Origin: Quillaja saponaria
Taxonomy: Eukaryota; Streptophyta; Magnoliopsida; Fabales; Quillajaceae
Direction: 5' to 3'
Length of the DNA: 64,000 nt
NCBI GenBank assembly: GCA_029379385.1
Contig: CM055608.1
Coordinates: 29,944,350 to 30,008,349, forward strand
The position numbers and the translations under genes were made by a program. The notes beneath the pieces are model-generated. The model worked only from the letters and a program-made list of their open reading frames with translations. It ran no database searches and was not told the DNA's origin. Shown here one piece after another: positions 1 to 12,812 of the stretch (the stretch's first letter is position 1; every line of letters starts with the position of its first letter).

Positions 1-345
1 AGCCATAGCAGCAGTACTACAAGTTGACAAGTAGTAGGCTGGTTGATAATTTGTAACACATTCAAAACTACAATTGCCCCAGCATCTTTACCCTGTCTCT
101 GAAAATGTTGAAATGAGCAGCGGTAGTAACCCAAAAGAGCCTCTGCTAACTTTCTCATTTTCATTAAAACCATAAACAAAATCTCTTCTGCAGCAAATTC
201 CTTCTCTTCTCGTTTGTAATTAACCACAATCATGGGTTTATCATAAGGACTAGGAACCACCTGGAAACGCCTGAGATTCATGTTGATTGAACAATGGGTC
301 AGGAAATTAACACCCAGCTAATCATTTGGCATGAAAAACAGTGTT
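1..345 (-). pseudogene. HSP70 ATPase-domain pseudogene fragment
   Basis: Read on the minus strand, 281 down to 1 translates to a recognisable but damaged piece of the HSP70/HSC70 nucleotide-binding domain: the stretch around 'KPMIVVNYK', then '[10 protein letters not shown]', 'MVLMKM', 'KDAG' and '[11 protein letters not shown]' all follow the family order. Homology continues upstream to about 345 as 'TVFHAK*LAGC*FPDP', matching the family's TVFDAKRLIGRRFSDP with in-frame stops. There is a frameshift around 'VTTAAHFN' (family VTVPAYFN), a deletion of several codons before it, and further scrambling at the window edge. No introns are seen. It continues beyond base 1, so its full length is unknown. 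This is a dead gene copy or retrocopy, not a functional chaperone. Confidence 0.8.
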
Positions 346-3300
346 AGAGGAAATCAATTAATTTCTGATGCTTTGTCACTGTGACCTAGTTCCAAGTACA
401 ATTAACTGTTCCTTCTCTTCGCCGTGACAAAGCTTTAGAAATTTTCAAAAACAGTGAAAGAATAAATTTTAGGAGAGTTGAAGAATTAAGAATGAAATTT
501 TATTTTGTACTGCAATAACATAGGATTAAATTTAGTATTCATTCGTAATAAACTACTTGTGATGCCCATGACTGAGTTAATCATTTATCTTACATCAACC
601 TATAACAATGATAAAGGTAACAAATTCAATTGAAGAATCGTGAATAAAAAGAGACTGTTTTTAAGAAGAATAATGATAGAAATAATGTGAGAGAAAGATC
701 TTAGATAAATAAAACAAAGTAACTTTCAATAAAAAGTGGAACTGCACCTAACAATTAAATTCGTATACATGTCACAACTTTTTGTTTTCTCTTTATCTTT
801 CTCTGTAGAGCTTACACATTTTGGATCATCTCCAAAATATAACATAATTTTTAATTAAAAAAAGTTACAATATTAATAAATTAATTATAAACTTTTATAT
901 TATTTTACTAAAAATTTGTACTGTGAATATTTTGAAAGAGACTCTAAGAAAGTCAAAATAATACCATGTTAGAGCAACCAAATTTTTATTTCATGTTTTA
1001 TGGCAGTTTTTTTTTTTTTTACACCCAAGAGTAGCCAGACAAGGCTGCTTGGATCATTCATGATATATTAATTAAATAATAGAGGAATTGCTTGCATTTA
1101 AAACTTAACTGCATATTGTCTACTTTAATGGAAATTTGACATAATTTAATATATATATATATATATTTTAAACAAAATGTTCCCTTTAGGGCTCCCTAGT
1201 CCACTAGGGGAGGACCTTTTCCTTGGCCTTAACGACAAAATAAGGAAAAGCCATATATGCAATGAATGTAATGTCCTTGGCGGATTAATACCATCTTGAT
1301 TATTATTATAACAAGCACTACCAAACTTGGTACATTGTATGTGAAGTATTGGTTGATTAATTTTGAAAGATTCTCTATTGGCTTAAAAATAATTATTACA
1401 CTTTGTGATTACTATAATCCTCACAAACTTCTCCTACAGTGAAAAAAGAGAGAGACAGAGATTATGCTTTGTTTGGTAGGTATGAGGAATTGAAACAGGA
1501 CTGATTCATATTTTAATATTGTTCGTAAGAAGTAGGCCTCGCCTTTAGTTTCTTTTATTTAATTTTTCTCAATTTAATGCATGATTGATGTCAATATTAT
1601 AACTACAATTCATTTATATATACAAAAACTTCTATGATTTTATACCGATTTGGCATAAAAATATTAATTTATAGCTCTCGGATCAAACAATAGTATAACA
1701 AGATTAAGATTTAATATTTTTAATATTATTTATATATATATATATATATATTTTATTTTTGTTTATTTTTTTTGCAACACAAATCAATTATCAACTTAAC
1801 CCACTTCTGAAATCTAATTTTGAAGAGAATAATAATGCCCATTTGCACAATTACAAGTTTACTTTTTGTGCTAATAAGAAAGAGCCATTTGCATAACAAA
1901 AGTTGTCCTAAGGGCTTTACAAAATTACATATCAAAATACAAATTTTTTTCCCCTCCAAAACTTTGATGGATAATGGATTATGTCAGAGTACATGTTATT
2001 GTTATTTTAATATTTAATATTCCATAATTTTTAATCCCTTTTGTATAATCATTGAGATAGATGATGGTTGCAATGACGAAATAATAGTGAGAAAATTAAC
2101 AAACAAAATGAACCGTCATGATAATGATCATGTGGTTCCCTTGGTTTAGTGCAATGGGTATTGTGTTTGCTCATTTGCAATATGTTGAGAGGGAGCAGTT
2201 TTCCCATGAATGAAGCCATTGTCGTAGGAATACTATCCATTATCAAGATTTATTATTATTATTATTTTGATAATTTCGAAATTACTAGGGTTTGATGAGG
2301 GATTTCTCAAGTTAAAAAATTGAAATAAAATAAATTTGAAACATGGATTTTATGATCCATTCTCTTAATTGTTGCTTCTTTTTTAATTCCTCTACAAATC
2401 TAACCATTGTTTGTCATTCTATGAGTAATGTATATATGTAATTGTTTAATGCAATTAAGAATGATAAATTGATGTATTATATCTAATATTAAAAGATCAA
2501 AATTCTTGGGAGAAGCCATGTGATAAATTATTTAATTTCAGTTTAAATAACATGTTTTTGATCGGATCGAACAAAAATTAATCAATGTATGCATAAACTG
2601 ACATGAACATCACTTAACCGCTACAAAAAAATAAAAATTAGAAGATTGAATTTTTATGTTTAAACAATTCATTAATCATTTATAGCTCATATCAATCTAT
2701 TAGCTGATAAAAAAAACAAAAAAAAAACAACAACAACAAAACCATAAAAGACTAACAAAAAAAGAACAATGAGATGTGTTATTTGAATCGAATCATATTC
2801 GTGACTCTGAATTGACTTATAATTTAATATGTTTTGTCATTGTGTTGGTCCCTTCCATTTTCATTAAACTTTAACCAAATCAAATCCATTCTATGATCTC
2901 TAAATGTAATAGTCTTTAGATGTTTAATTCAAAACAATATTTTTAAAATTCAACCGATGGTTGAATCGAAAAAGATTAACTCTTGGGTTAGTGGTTCAAT
3001 CGTAATTGAACTGATGATGTCATATATATATATATATTAAGTTTAATATTATAATATTAAATATAATATAATTATATTAATAATATATTGATATTATATA
3101 TTAAGAACTTAAGAAGAATTTTTTTTTAATTCATTTAATATATTCACACGTACAAAATTTTAGTCCATCAAAATTGGGCCTGATCCTGAAAATGTGGGCT
3201 GATATTTACACAAAGTAGAAGTGGAGCGGGTTTGAAATTGCAGGCTAAAACAGGCATTTTGTTAACCTATACCACCACTGCAGACCGAAACTTGCTTTGA

Positions 3301-4070
3301 TCTTATAAAGTTACGGCCCAAGTGAAGTCCACAAGCTGTCAAACTAATCCAACAAAAGGCTCAGGCAAAAATTGCAATGTTATAGTAATTAGTTTATATA
3401 TATTTTATTGATGGAAAAAACAATCTTTTTTTTTTTTTTTTTTTCAAATAACCTAAAATCAATTACTCTTTTAGAAAACATTTTTCATATTTTGTTTTCA
3501 ATTAATAGATTCTTCTTCTTCTTTTTTTTGTCAAATAACTTCACACTAAAAATCATCAATTTTGATTTGCTATGTTACCAACTTAGAACAAAAACTCAAC
3601 TGCTTATTTTAATAAACTACATTAACAATGTATGGTTCATATTCTATTTTATAATTATTTAGTTAATTTCTTATGAGACCATAATTATTATTCTAAAAGT
3701 CATTCTTAAATCAATTTATGTGTAACTCCCTTAATTTAATATGTAATTATTATTTTTACATAATATATATGTTGATCAATTATATTAAGAGTAAAATATT
3801 TATCATATTAAAGAGATTTAAGTATAAGATATTGTGATTCTAACATTTTCGTCTTAACTAGTTGAGTTAAAATTTTATTGACTAACTCTCTGATTTGGTA
3901 ATGAGAATATTAAGATATTTATTAAGGTAATAATAATATAATTTTTTAATATTTATTGTTATTAGTTATAGTATTGCAGAAAAATTAACTTTGCAGAAAA
4001 AAATTAAGAAAGTAAATTTCAACTTTTTTCATTTGCATTTTCCACGCTGGCGATCCTGGACCTTACGATA
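346..4070. other. AT-rich intergenic region
   Basis: About 3.7 kb with no supported gene. It contains short (TA)n tracts near 1148-1166, 1731-1751 and 3023-3037, poly-T tracts near 1009-1020 and 3425-3444, and A/C-rich simple sequence near 2708-2740. The small open frames here look like chance or low-complexity translations. Confidence 0.7.
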
Positions 4071-4074
4071 TCAA

Positions 4075-4128
4075 CCAATCAAAGCGAAGCATTTCTTACA
4101 ACCTGTCGCACCTTCTCTCTATAAATTA
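4075..4128 (+). promoter_or_regulatory. H2A.X core promoter (CCAAT and TATA boxes)
   Basis: A CCAAT motif lies at 4075-4079 and a good TATA box (TATAAATTA) at 4120-4128, about 175 bases before the histone ATG. The 5' leader between them and 4303 is CT-rich. Inferred from motif and position only. Confidence 0.6.
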
Positions 4129-4302
4129 TGGCTTGCTGCCACCATTGAAACTTCAAAGATCAAACACTTCATCCCAAGAACTAAGCGCTCACCTGAAACA
4201 GACAGCCGCGTTATTTTCTCACTCTCATTCACAGCTCGAATTAGGGTTTTAACCACCGAATCCAAATCTCCTACCAACGATTCCAAAGCTACCTAGCCCA
4301 CA

Positions 4303-5342
4303 ATGAGTTCCGCAGGATCAACCAAAGGTGGCAGGGGCAAACCCAAATCCTCCAAATCCGTTTCTAGGTCTCAAAAGGCAGGTCTTCAGTTCCCAGTTGG
4401 TCGTATTGCTAGGTTCCTGAAGGCCGGTAAGTATGCCCAGCGCGTTGGTGCTGGTGCTCCCGTGTACCTATCTGCTGTCTTGGAATATCTCGCTGCTGAG
4501 GTTAGTATCTGATTTTAATTTTTTAGTGTTCTGTTTTCTGGGTTGGTCTTAATGGTCTGTTTGTTTATTGAGAAACTGTCGGGACGGAAATGATGTTAGG
4601 GTTTCATGCGAAACTGGGTATTTAGGTCTATTTTGTTCTTAACTTTTATCTGGGAAAATGAGGAATATATTTTTAAAATTACATACAATTTATTCTGGGA
4701 TGCGATTCAGTACTTGTTGTGTTAGTGGGTTTGATTTCCCTGTGTTCTGTTTGGTTATTGAGAAAGAATGAAACTTTACTGTTTGTAGCAGCCTTGAATT
4801 TAATTGGGGGAGAACTCAGGATCAGAACCCACAAGTGGAGCTGATACAGTATATTGTCTGATTGTCATTATTCCTTTTTCATCTGATTGCTGTTTCCCTT
4901 AATAGGGTTTAAAATTGATCGATCAAGTGTCTTGAACTGTTTGGTATTTGGATGATTTAAATGTGGCAATGGACAAATTATTTAGCATTATTATGCTAAA
5001 GTTGGGTATTTTCAAACTTTGTTCTTTAGTCATTTCTTGATTCTTAACAATCAAAGAGGTGATATATTTAGTTTTACTCTAAATGATTTAGTCATGTTTT
5101 TTTTTGCTACATTTTAGGTTCTTGAGCTTGCTGGTAATGCTGCTAGAGATAACAAGAAGAATCGCATTGTTCCAAGGCACATACAACTTGCTGTACGTAA
5201 TGATGAGGAATTGAGCAAGCTTTTGGGGACTGTCACCATTGCCAATGGTGGTGTTTTGCCAAATATCCATCAGAATCTATTGCCAAAGAAGACTGGAGGA
5301 AAAGGAAAAGGCGACATTCTATCAGCATCCCAAGAGTTTTAG
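4303..5342 (+). CDS. H2A.X: Histone H2A.X
   Basis: Two exons, 4303-4500 and 5118-5342, with a GT-AG intron (donor GTTAGT) give a 140-residue histone H2A. The histone fold includes '[17 protein letters not shown]', '[15 protein letters not shown]' and '[17 protein letters not shown]'. The protein ends in SQEF, the C-terminal SQ(E/D)-hydrophobic motif that defines H2A.X. In this family the serine is phosphorylated by ATM/ATR after DNA breaks, making the gamma-H2A.X mark. The N-terminal tail is lysine/serine-rich as in plant H2A.X. The intron falls after the Glu of 'YLAAE'. The frame is intact with clear start and stop, and CCAAT/TATA elements lie upstream. Plants usually carry more than one H2A.X gene, so the exact orthologue is not assigned. 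Confidence 0.96.
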
Positions 5343-6065
5343 GTTCTTTGCCATTGAAGAGTTGATGTTTGAATTTACAGTGTGGTTGATGATGTGATCA
5401 ATTTGTTACATATTGTTTATGATTCATTCGATCCCTGTGAACAAAATTTTGGAAGGAATATAATTTTGTATTAGACATGCTTTGAGGTTTGGTTATGTCA
5501 TAAATGCTTTGCCAATGAAATGAAATCATATACATTTCTCATGAGAGAATTTCCTTGGTTTGATTGGATAACATGGTGTTTTTTGATCTCAGTATTTTTG
5601 CTTTATAGCTTTTGGAGAAGCTGGAAACATTTTTATATTTCTTACTGATTCTTGAAAAGAATGAAAGAAGGTATAATGGAATTGTAGAATTGCTTAAGGG
5701 CTTTACGTAGCTGCATCATACCTGTATCTAAATCTGTGATCTTAGAGGTGTCATATTGTTTCTGAAATGTTGATGCTTTAAGCCTTCAAAGTTGGAGGTG
5801 TCAATCAATTCCACCTACATCACATAGCATGTGGAATATAATCAGTGAAAACAAATCATCAAATGGTAACTAGCAGTTGTAATATTCTCCCATTATTGGA
5901 ATATGGATTGTTTGCTTGTATCAAAGCAAAAAGTATGAGAAATGAGACTTTTCTGTAGCTGGTAATGTTTATTAAAATTAATTCTCAGGTAATCTGTTGA
6001 AAACGTTGGTCTGTGAAAGAAATATAGAGTGATAGTATAATTGAAAAAGTGAGATACACGAATAA
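5343..6065. other. H2A.X 3' UTR and intergenic spacer
   Basis: Some 720 bases between the histone stop and the tRNA gene. The first part is presumably the histone 3' UTR; no other gene is visible. Confidence 0.6.
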
Positions 6066-6138
6066 GGGGATGTAGCTCAAATGGTAGAGCGCTCGCTTTG
6101 CATGCGAGAGGTACAGGGTTCGATCCCCTGCATCTCCA
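6066..6138 (+). tRNA. tRNA-Ala (anticodon TGC)
   Basis: A 73-base cloverleaf. The acceptor arm GGGGATG pairs with CATCTCC plus discriminator A, with one G-U pair. The D-arm region has the A-box TAGCTCAAATGG. The anticodon stem CTCGC/GCGAG closes the loop TTTGCAT, with anticodon TGC at 6099-6101. The T arm contains GGTTCGATCCC (B box). No intron and no encoded CCA, as expected for a nuclear tRNA gene; a short T-rich stretch follows for Pol III termination. It ends only 210 bases before the aldo/keto reductase start codon. Confidence 0.97.
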
Positions 6139-6347
6139 TTTCTTTTTGTATTCTATTCCATTTTATTGATTGCCCTATAAGTCTCCCATGGCCAAGCCTC
6201 TTGTGCACAGTTGCACACCCTTCTTATTCTTATCCAAGTTTGGTTGTGAGTTTCGCTGTACCAACAAGCTCAATTCTTTTGTCGTCATCACCTTTCTCAG
6301 ACCAAGTTACAATCTTTCCCGCCAACTTCGTTGAAGATAAGGAAAAC

Positions 6348-9300
6348 ATGTCCGTTCCTCTCTTCAACCTTGCTCCTAATATGACAGTTTCAAGGCTTTG
6401 CTACGGTTCGACCTCTTCTTATACTTAATTTCTTCTCTCTGTAATTCCTATCAATCAAACTCTCTTTAATTTCTCATAGGAACAATGACTTTTGGTGAGC
6501 AAAACACATTGTCTCAGTCATTTCGCCTTCTCGACGAAGCCTTCAATGCAGGGATAAACTTCTTTGACTCCGCAGAAATGTAAATTAGTAATCTTTTCCT
6601 CAGAAACTGTTTAACTAATTTCCCAAATATGATTTTGTGGGTTATGTGTAAATGTGCAGGTATCCGGTGCCTCAGCGTGCTGATACCCAAGGGAGGAGCG
6701 AGGAGTATTTTGGCCGTTGGATTAGAGATAGGAAAATCCCTCGGGATCGTGTTGTCTTGGCCACAAAGGTCGTGAATTTAAAGCTTGTGTAATGCAATGC
6801 TGTTGATTTGTTAATGTACATCTTTCTCAAGTATCTGAAATTAGTGCATTACCAAATTATAACGGATTATATCTTAGACATAGGTGATAAGATTTAAGTT
6901 TCAATGCCTTTTTAGTTGTTTAATTGCATAAAGACTGCCAACTCTATTTTCATGGAAAATGAGATGCCCTTATAACCAAATTTGTGGGACTGTAAGTATA
7001 TGACAGCTTCCTCTTGGCACAGACTAGGATAAGCGAATATCATAATAGTTATCAGTTTCATTTTGGGAATAAGATAAAAAGAGCTCCTCCTAGGTATGTG
7101 GAGGCATCCTTAGTTCGCAACAGTAATAAGTGAATGTCATAATTGTTAGCACTTAGCAATTTTATTTGGGACTAGATGCAAATAGTTTGTTCTTGAATCT
7201 CCTTGAAATGCAGGACCACCAAATTTATTTTTGTCTGTTGCAAATAATACTTTTCAATCTTGATTGCATGAGTATTGTAGCATCAGCTGGACCTTTAGTG
7301 TTTAAGCCAAGTTTTTCCTGTTACTTAGATTTTGTCCTCTGATTATCTTATGAACATTTGGTATATAGGTTACTGGACCATCTGGGCAAATGACTTGGAT
7401 TCGAGGTGGCCCAAGGTGTTTGGATGCATGGAATATTACTGAAGCAATAGACAATAGGTTATTCTTCTCCTGCATAAACTTTACATGCTAACCAGTGACC
7501 ACATTATCATGATCCCTCTCTCTCTCTCTCTCTCAAGTTATCATGACTGGATTATTGTGCTCTATTCTTTACATATCTACTCCTTTTACCAAATTCAACA
7601 TCCTTACTATCAATCCATGAATACCCTGGGTCAGGAGATTCTTATTAGTGGAAAATAGACCTAGCATCTCAATTACTTTCTTAGTTTTCTCATTTTTGCT
7701 TTGATATTGTTAGACTTGGTCTTGGCGGAGGAGGTTCTCTGGCTATAATACTCAAGTGTATAATACTGCTCTATTGTTATTAGTGGTCATGTGCTTTAGC
7801 ATCTGAGAATGAGCAAGTAGTTCCAACTGGGTTTTACTATGCAGAAAACATCACAGTATTCGTAACTAACTTGTACATTTATGATATCCCGTAATAAATA
7901 AATACATAAAATTAAACAGAAAGGTGAGTTCTGTTGGAAGGAGGTGTTAACCTGATGTACCAGGATTAAGCATGCATTTCAAGAATAATATCCTGATGGT
8001 GTGTTGATTTTGTGCAGTTTGCGGCGGATGCAGATGGATTATATTGATCTTTATCAAATTCATTGGCCTGATCGGTTTGTATGTAGATCCTGCCTCAAGT
8101 TTTTTTCAGCCACTTATTGATATTGATGTCCATATTCTGATAATTTTTATCTTTCTTAGCTTTGATATACGCGTTCTTTAAACCCCGTTAAATGTTGTTA
8201 ATTTTTTGAAGTGTTATTGATGTTTGTATAGCTATGTTCCAATGTTTGGAAAAACTGAGTATGACCCAAACCAACAGTACAGTTCAGTTTGTATAGAGGA
8301 ACAACTTGATGCACTTGGCAGAGCTGTAAGTGCTGGTAAGGTGAGTTGAAATATCTTGAGTTTTGCATGTATTGTCTATCTTTCAGATATAAAATCTGTG
8401 AGTAACCGAAAGAAAATTAATTCTTTGTAGATCAGATATGTTGGTCTTAGTAACGAGACACCATATGGTGTCATGAAGTTTCTTGAGGTGGCTCAAACCG
8501 TTGCCTGCTATCCTAAGATAGTAACTTTGCAGGTTTTGTGGCTCAATATCATAAGGCTTTGTATCCTTGTACCTTTTGCTTCTGATGCTAATTTGCTCCT
8601 CTTCATGATAGAATTCATACAGCTTGCTCTGCCGAACTTTTGATTCTGCCATGGCTGAATGTTGCCATCATGAAAGGTATAACATGCATATGTACCAATA
8701 TATTGGACACAATAGGAGTGACATTTAACTTGAAATCATGCCACTTTTTAAATAAATTACAAGCCAATTTCTTGTAGAAATCAAATTATTTCATATAAGT
8801 TCATTGACCGATTGATAAACCTTAGACAATAAATTTATTTCTTGTTGAAGTACATTACTTGGCACATAATGGAAGCACGAAAATTATCTATTTAACTTTT
8901 TAAATATTAGTAGCAACCTGATAGGAGTCGAATCAAGTCTTTGTTCTAACTTATACGTGATGAAACATGGAAGAATATGGTTCTGGAATCCAAACTTTTC
9001 ATGACATATTTCTTGATTAAATGCGAGTTTCTTCAATTGCATTCACTTAATTTATGCATTTGAACATGCTCAGTTATAATTATTCCTCCAGAGCATATCC
9101 TACACCTACAGTATGCCTCATTTTTAAATATTGTCTCACTGTTGGGTGATTGAACATTCTTTTCAGAATCAGCTTGTTGGCTTATAGTCCCCTGGCAATG
9201 GGTATACTTTCAGGGAAATATTTTTCTCCTGATGGTGGTCCAACAGATGCTCGGTTAAATCTTTTTGAAGGTAAATTATCTTGTTGTTTATTTCAATCTT

Positions 9301-10714
9301 TTGACATGTAGCCTACATTTCTATCAAAACAGAGTGTAGCAAGTATTTGCAGGCTGGATTTATGCTAGTCTCATGTATACATTTTACTTTCTACTTCCCA
9401 GGAAAGTATTCAGAAGGAGAATCCAGATACAACCTGTCAGACAACAGCATAAAGGCAGCTACCAGGGTAAGCTGATCCTCTCTGAACTCAATATTCACAT
9501 TATTCGTGACCAAAAATAATGTTCACATTATTTATCCTTTGGCAAGCTTATTGGCATATAACAAGAACCAAGATGACTTAAGCTTAAGTTGAAATTTGAA
9601 TGTTGACCAGCATGTAAGGAAGTACTTAGTTAGAAATATCTAATGTAATGTGGATGAAGAAAATGGCCACTGTTTTATATTCTTGTTTAATCAGTCTCTG
9701 TTGAGAAGTTCAAGCGAGAATATGTTTTCATACTAATGACTTGTGCATGTGCTTCTTGACACAAAATAAGTTGCTGTTTTGTTCTTGTTGCTGAGGACTT
9801 GGGTTGGAAGGCCAATTAGTAACGATTTCAGGAATATCATTGGTTCCAACTTTCATATCATTCTGATTTTATCTTAGATACGTGTGTTTGAAAGAGGAGT
9901 CATTTAGCCAACCAAAGTTACTTGAGGTTTTTGCTTGGTTTGAGCTTGTCCTTGTTATTGCCTGATTTGACTAACTTAATCTCCATATGGCTCTATCTTT
10001 GCAGGAATACGTTAATATTGCAGGAAAATATGGTCTTCATCCTGTGTCTCTTGCAATTGGTTTGACACTACTCTCCCTATCTTGTATCTATGTATTGCTT
10101 TTTGTTTGGGAGGGGGTGGGTTGTGCTTGGTGAATAATAGCATTGCTAAATATATCTTTACAAACAAATCAATGCAAATATATTTTTGTCATATGAGATC
10201 CCCAGGGCTGTATAAATGTGTTACAGCATAAAAATATTGTTGTTTTCTAGCTGCAGTACATGCAACCAATCTTGATTCATTTTATGGAGCATAGATCTCC
10301 AAAGTAACTTGAGTAATTTAGCATGCACAAATTTTGTTACATGAATACTCTGGTTGGACACATGTCTGCTTCAATTGAATTCCACTATTGAAAGATACTA
10401 TCGGAGTATCAGAAGAATAAGAAGTTTGCATTTTTCATTTCAAAAAAATTCCCTTTTATTTTCGATTGATCATGGCCATTGATCCCAATTATTAGGATGT
10501 GTGATCATTTATTCTGCGCTTATACCTTATTAAGTTCGTTCTACATATTTTCCTATATTTATATCTTCTGTTTTTTATGCTTTGAGCAGCTTTTGTTTTG
10601 AGACACCCTCTTGTTGCAAGTGCTGTTTTTGGGGCTACCAAGTCATGGCAACTGCAGCAGGTTGTCAGTGCTTGCAAGGTCGAGCTCACATGGGAAGTAA
10701 TTGAAGATGATTAA
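6348..10714 (+). CDS. Tas-like aldo/keto reductase (C-terminus frameshifted)
   Basis: Twelve exons join in frame: 6348-6405, 6480-6579, 6660-6768, 7369-7457, 8018-8074, 8232-8340, 8431-8532, 8612-8676, 9167-9270, 9402-9466, 10005-10059, 10590-10714. The product is an NAD(P)H-dependent aldo/keto reductase resembling E. coli Tas: 'YGTMTFGEQN', 'FDSAEMYPVPQR' (active-site Asp and Tyr), 'VLATKV', 'DYIDLYQIHWPDR' (active-site His), 'IRYVGLSNET', 'LLAYSPLAMGILSGKY' and 'FGATKSWQLQQV' lie in family order. Substrate unknown. Two oddities. At the 3' end the literal frame stops at 10714, but removing one T (10708) continues as 'INHIHSRFPSPCP' to a stop at 10751, like the Tas C-terminus. At the 5' end a transit-peptide-like reading from ATG 6188 is in another frame and stops before joining. 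The start at 6348 is the only in-frame ATG with no stop between. Confidence 0.88.
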
Positions 10715-10751
10715 CCACATACATTCGAGGTTTCCTAGTCCATGTCCCTGA

Positions 10752-12007
10752 TGATCACAACTTTTGTTCATATTAGTATGTCTAAAAGGAATCACCTTTT
10801 CCTTTTTCACCTTTCAATTTCTTCAATTTACTTTTCTGATACAATTGATGAGGGCTTATCAATGAGAATGGTTGCACTACTTCAAAGATATATTTCAAAT
10901 GTCGATATCAAGTAGGTATAGGATAATAGAATCCTGTGGATTGTCTCTGGGTTCAGTTTCTGTTAAAAGGAAACCAAGTTATTGCTTATTGGTACTTTGC
11001 AGTGATTAACTCTATGGAGAAGTCCTTAATGAGCAAAATCATTCATACATATAACTCTTTAGAATTGGTATCATATCATAGGCTTGTTCAAAAATGCAGG
11101 GACAGAACACTGAAATTAAAGGGTTCTTAGCAGTTAGCACCTCACTACATCTAGGTGGTCCATTTTCTCGTGCATGAAAGAATATACATGTGCTCCTAGA
11201 TCAGGAGGTTGGAGTTGACCTTGGGTTCTAGTTTGATGGCAATGAGCATTGAACACTGGTCATAAACTTACATATAAGAATAACAAGATAGTAAGACTAT
11301 TTAATTTAGATTTTATATAACGTTTTATAGTAATATAATAATATATAGATTTATATTATTGAATATTATTAACTGTTTTTTTATATTATGTGAAGTTATA
11401 TAATCAATAAGAGAAAAAAAAAAAACAGTAAGACAGTAATATAATTATGTAACTTAAAATATTATATAATTTAAATTATTATAATTTTATATAATACATC
11501 AAATAAAATGGTTCATGATTGTAGCATGCCCATTGAAAAGGTTGCTTTATGATTCTCTTTACAGTAACAAGACAGCCAGAATAGACACTTCATCATATAT
11601 GAATGCCCAAATTTGTAGGGTACAAGCAAACCAAGAAAAATAAAAGAGCAAATTGACCGCATATGCAGGTAGTGCCTTTTCTAAAGGTATGGACCTGTAA
11701 AATGCAGGTGGCGGCAAATCATGTACTCTCTAAAGCTTAAGCAAAGCCAACAATTTGACCTTTCCAGTGTGGCCTTTATTTATTTATTTTATTTTTTGAA
11801 GAGCCATGTGGCCTCCTTAATTGGGAACTCACATCCACCATTTTCTTTGGGTGGGAAATTATTTACATTCTTTCTTGGTTAGGAAAGAAAAATTGTTCTA
11901 GTTGCGATTAAGAAAAATGAACTTCTTATTTCTTATTTGGGAGATGACACAACTTATTTTTGTTAGTTTTTAAGATTAAACAGGATCCAGTTTAGTCAGA
12001 AATCAGG

Positions 12008-12038
<31 letters not shown>

Positions 12039-12812
12039 CAAAGGAGTTAAACGAAAGTAACTAACTAATTTTCATAATTTTTTTAATTCTGTAGTAATAG
12101 TAAATAATTTATTTTAATCGGATTAAAAGCCTGAATTAATCAAGATAAATTAGTTGAAATATAGTTAATTTAAATAAATAATAATAACAATGCGTAATTT
12201 AATTTAACTTTTTTAATTTGTTTTAATCCAGGAAAATTGTTATTATGTACGAGTATGTGTGTATGTGTTTTGAGGGTTGAAGTTGTTTTTCACAATCTGT
12301 AATGGGAGTTGACTCTGCGCCTTTGGCGCATTTCTACACAAAACTCAATGAGACGGAAACACCTCTCATCAATGTCTACGTCTAGAAGTCCCCTTCTTCA
12401 CTCAACTTCTTCCTCCTTCAATCGTCAATGGGAGGTTCTCTGCAGATTACGTATAAGCTTTGTTAACCAAACAGAACAAGGAAAAACCCTCCAAACCTCT
12501 AAAACCTCCAATTCTGTCTGTCACCTGCCAATATTTATTACAGAAAAAAAGTTACTTACTATACTCTATTAAAGAGAAACCAGAATACACAATTAGCGGG
12601 TCCGGAGCCTTGTCCGGGCCCCACCTCCACGACCGCAACCGCCATTACTGGACTTTTTGATCTGGGGGTTATTTTTCTTTTTTGCTAAATTGAAAATATT
12701 GCACTGATTTACTTCATAGTTTTGGTGTCGCCGAGTACCCTGCTACTGTTGTGGCAGTAATACTGTGATCTGAGCTCAAAGTCTGGGTTATTCTTGGTGG
12801 GGTTTTGTTTAG
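10752..12812. other. Intergenic region and BSL1 leader
   Basis: No gene is supported. A long poly-A run lies at about 12008-12033, and AT-rich simple sequence at 11280-11500. The last 400-500 bases are probably BSL1 promoter and 5' UTR. They contain a 15-base perfect palindrome TGCGCC-TTT-GGCGCA at 12316-12330 and a GC-rich patch near 12598-12632. Small open frames at 12309-12660 do not resemble any protein I know and would be upstream ORFs at most. Confidence 0.5.

Noticed and set aside
2129..2230. tRNA-like A-box (TAGTGCAATGGG) suggesting a SINE
   Set aside because: No B-box at the right distance, no tail and no TSD.
3408..3662. 84-codon open frame rich in Phe
   Set aside because: Translation of poly-T and AT-rich DNA; no protein character.
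4303..4512. 69-residue truncated H2A reading
   Set aside because: Reads four codons into the intron; the true exon ends at 4500 and joins 5118.
6081..6428. 115-codon plus-strand open frame across the tRNA and AKR leader
   Set aside because: It starts inside the tRNA gene; only its last 19 codons are real AKR exon 1 sequence.
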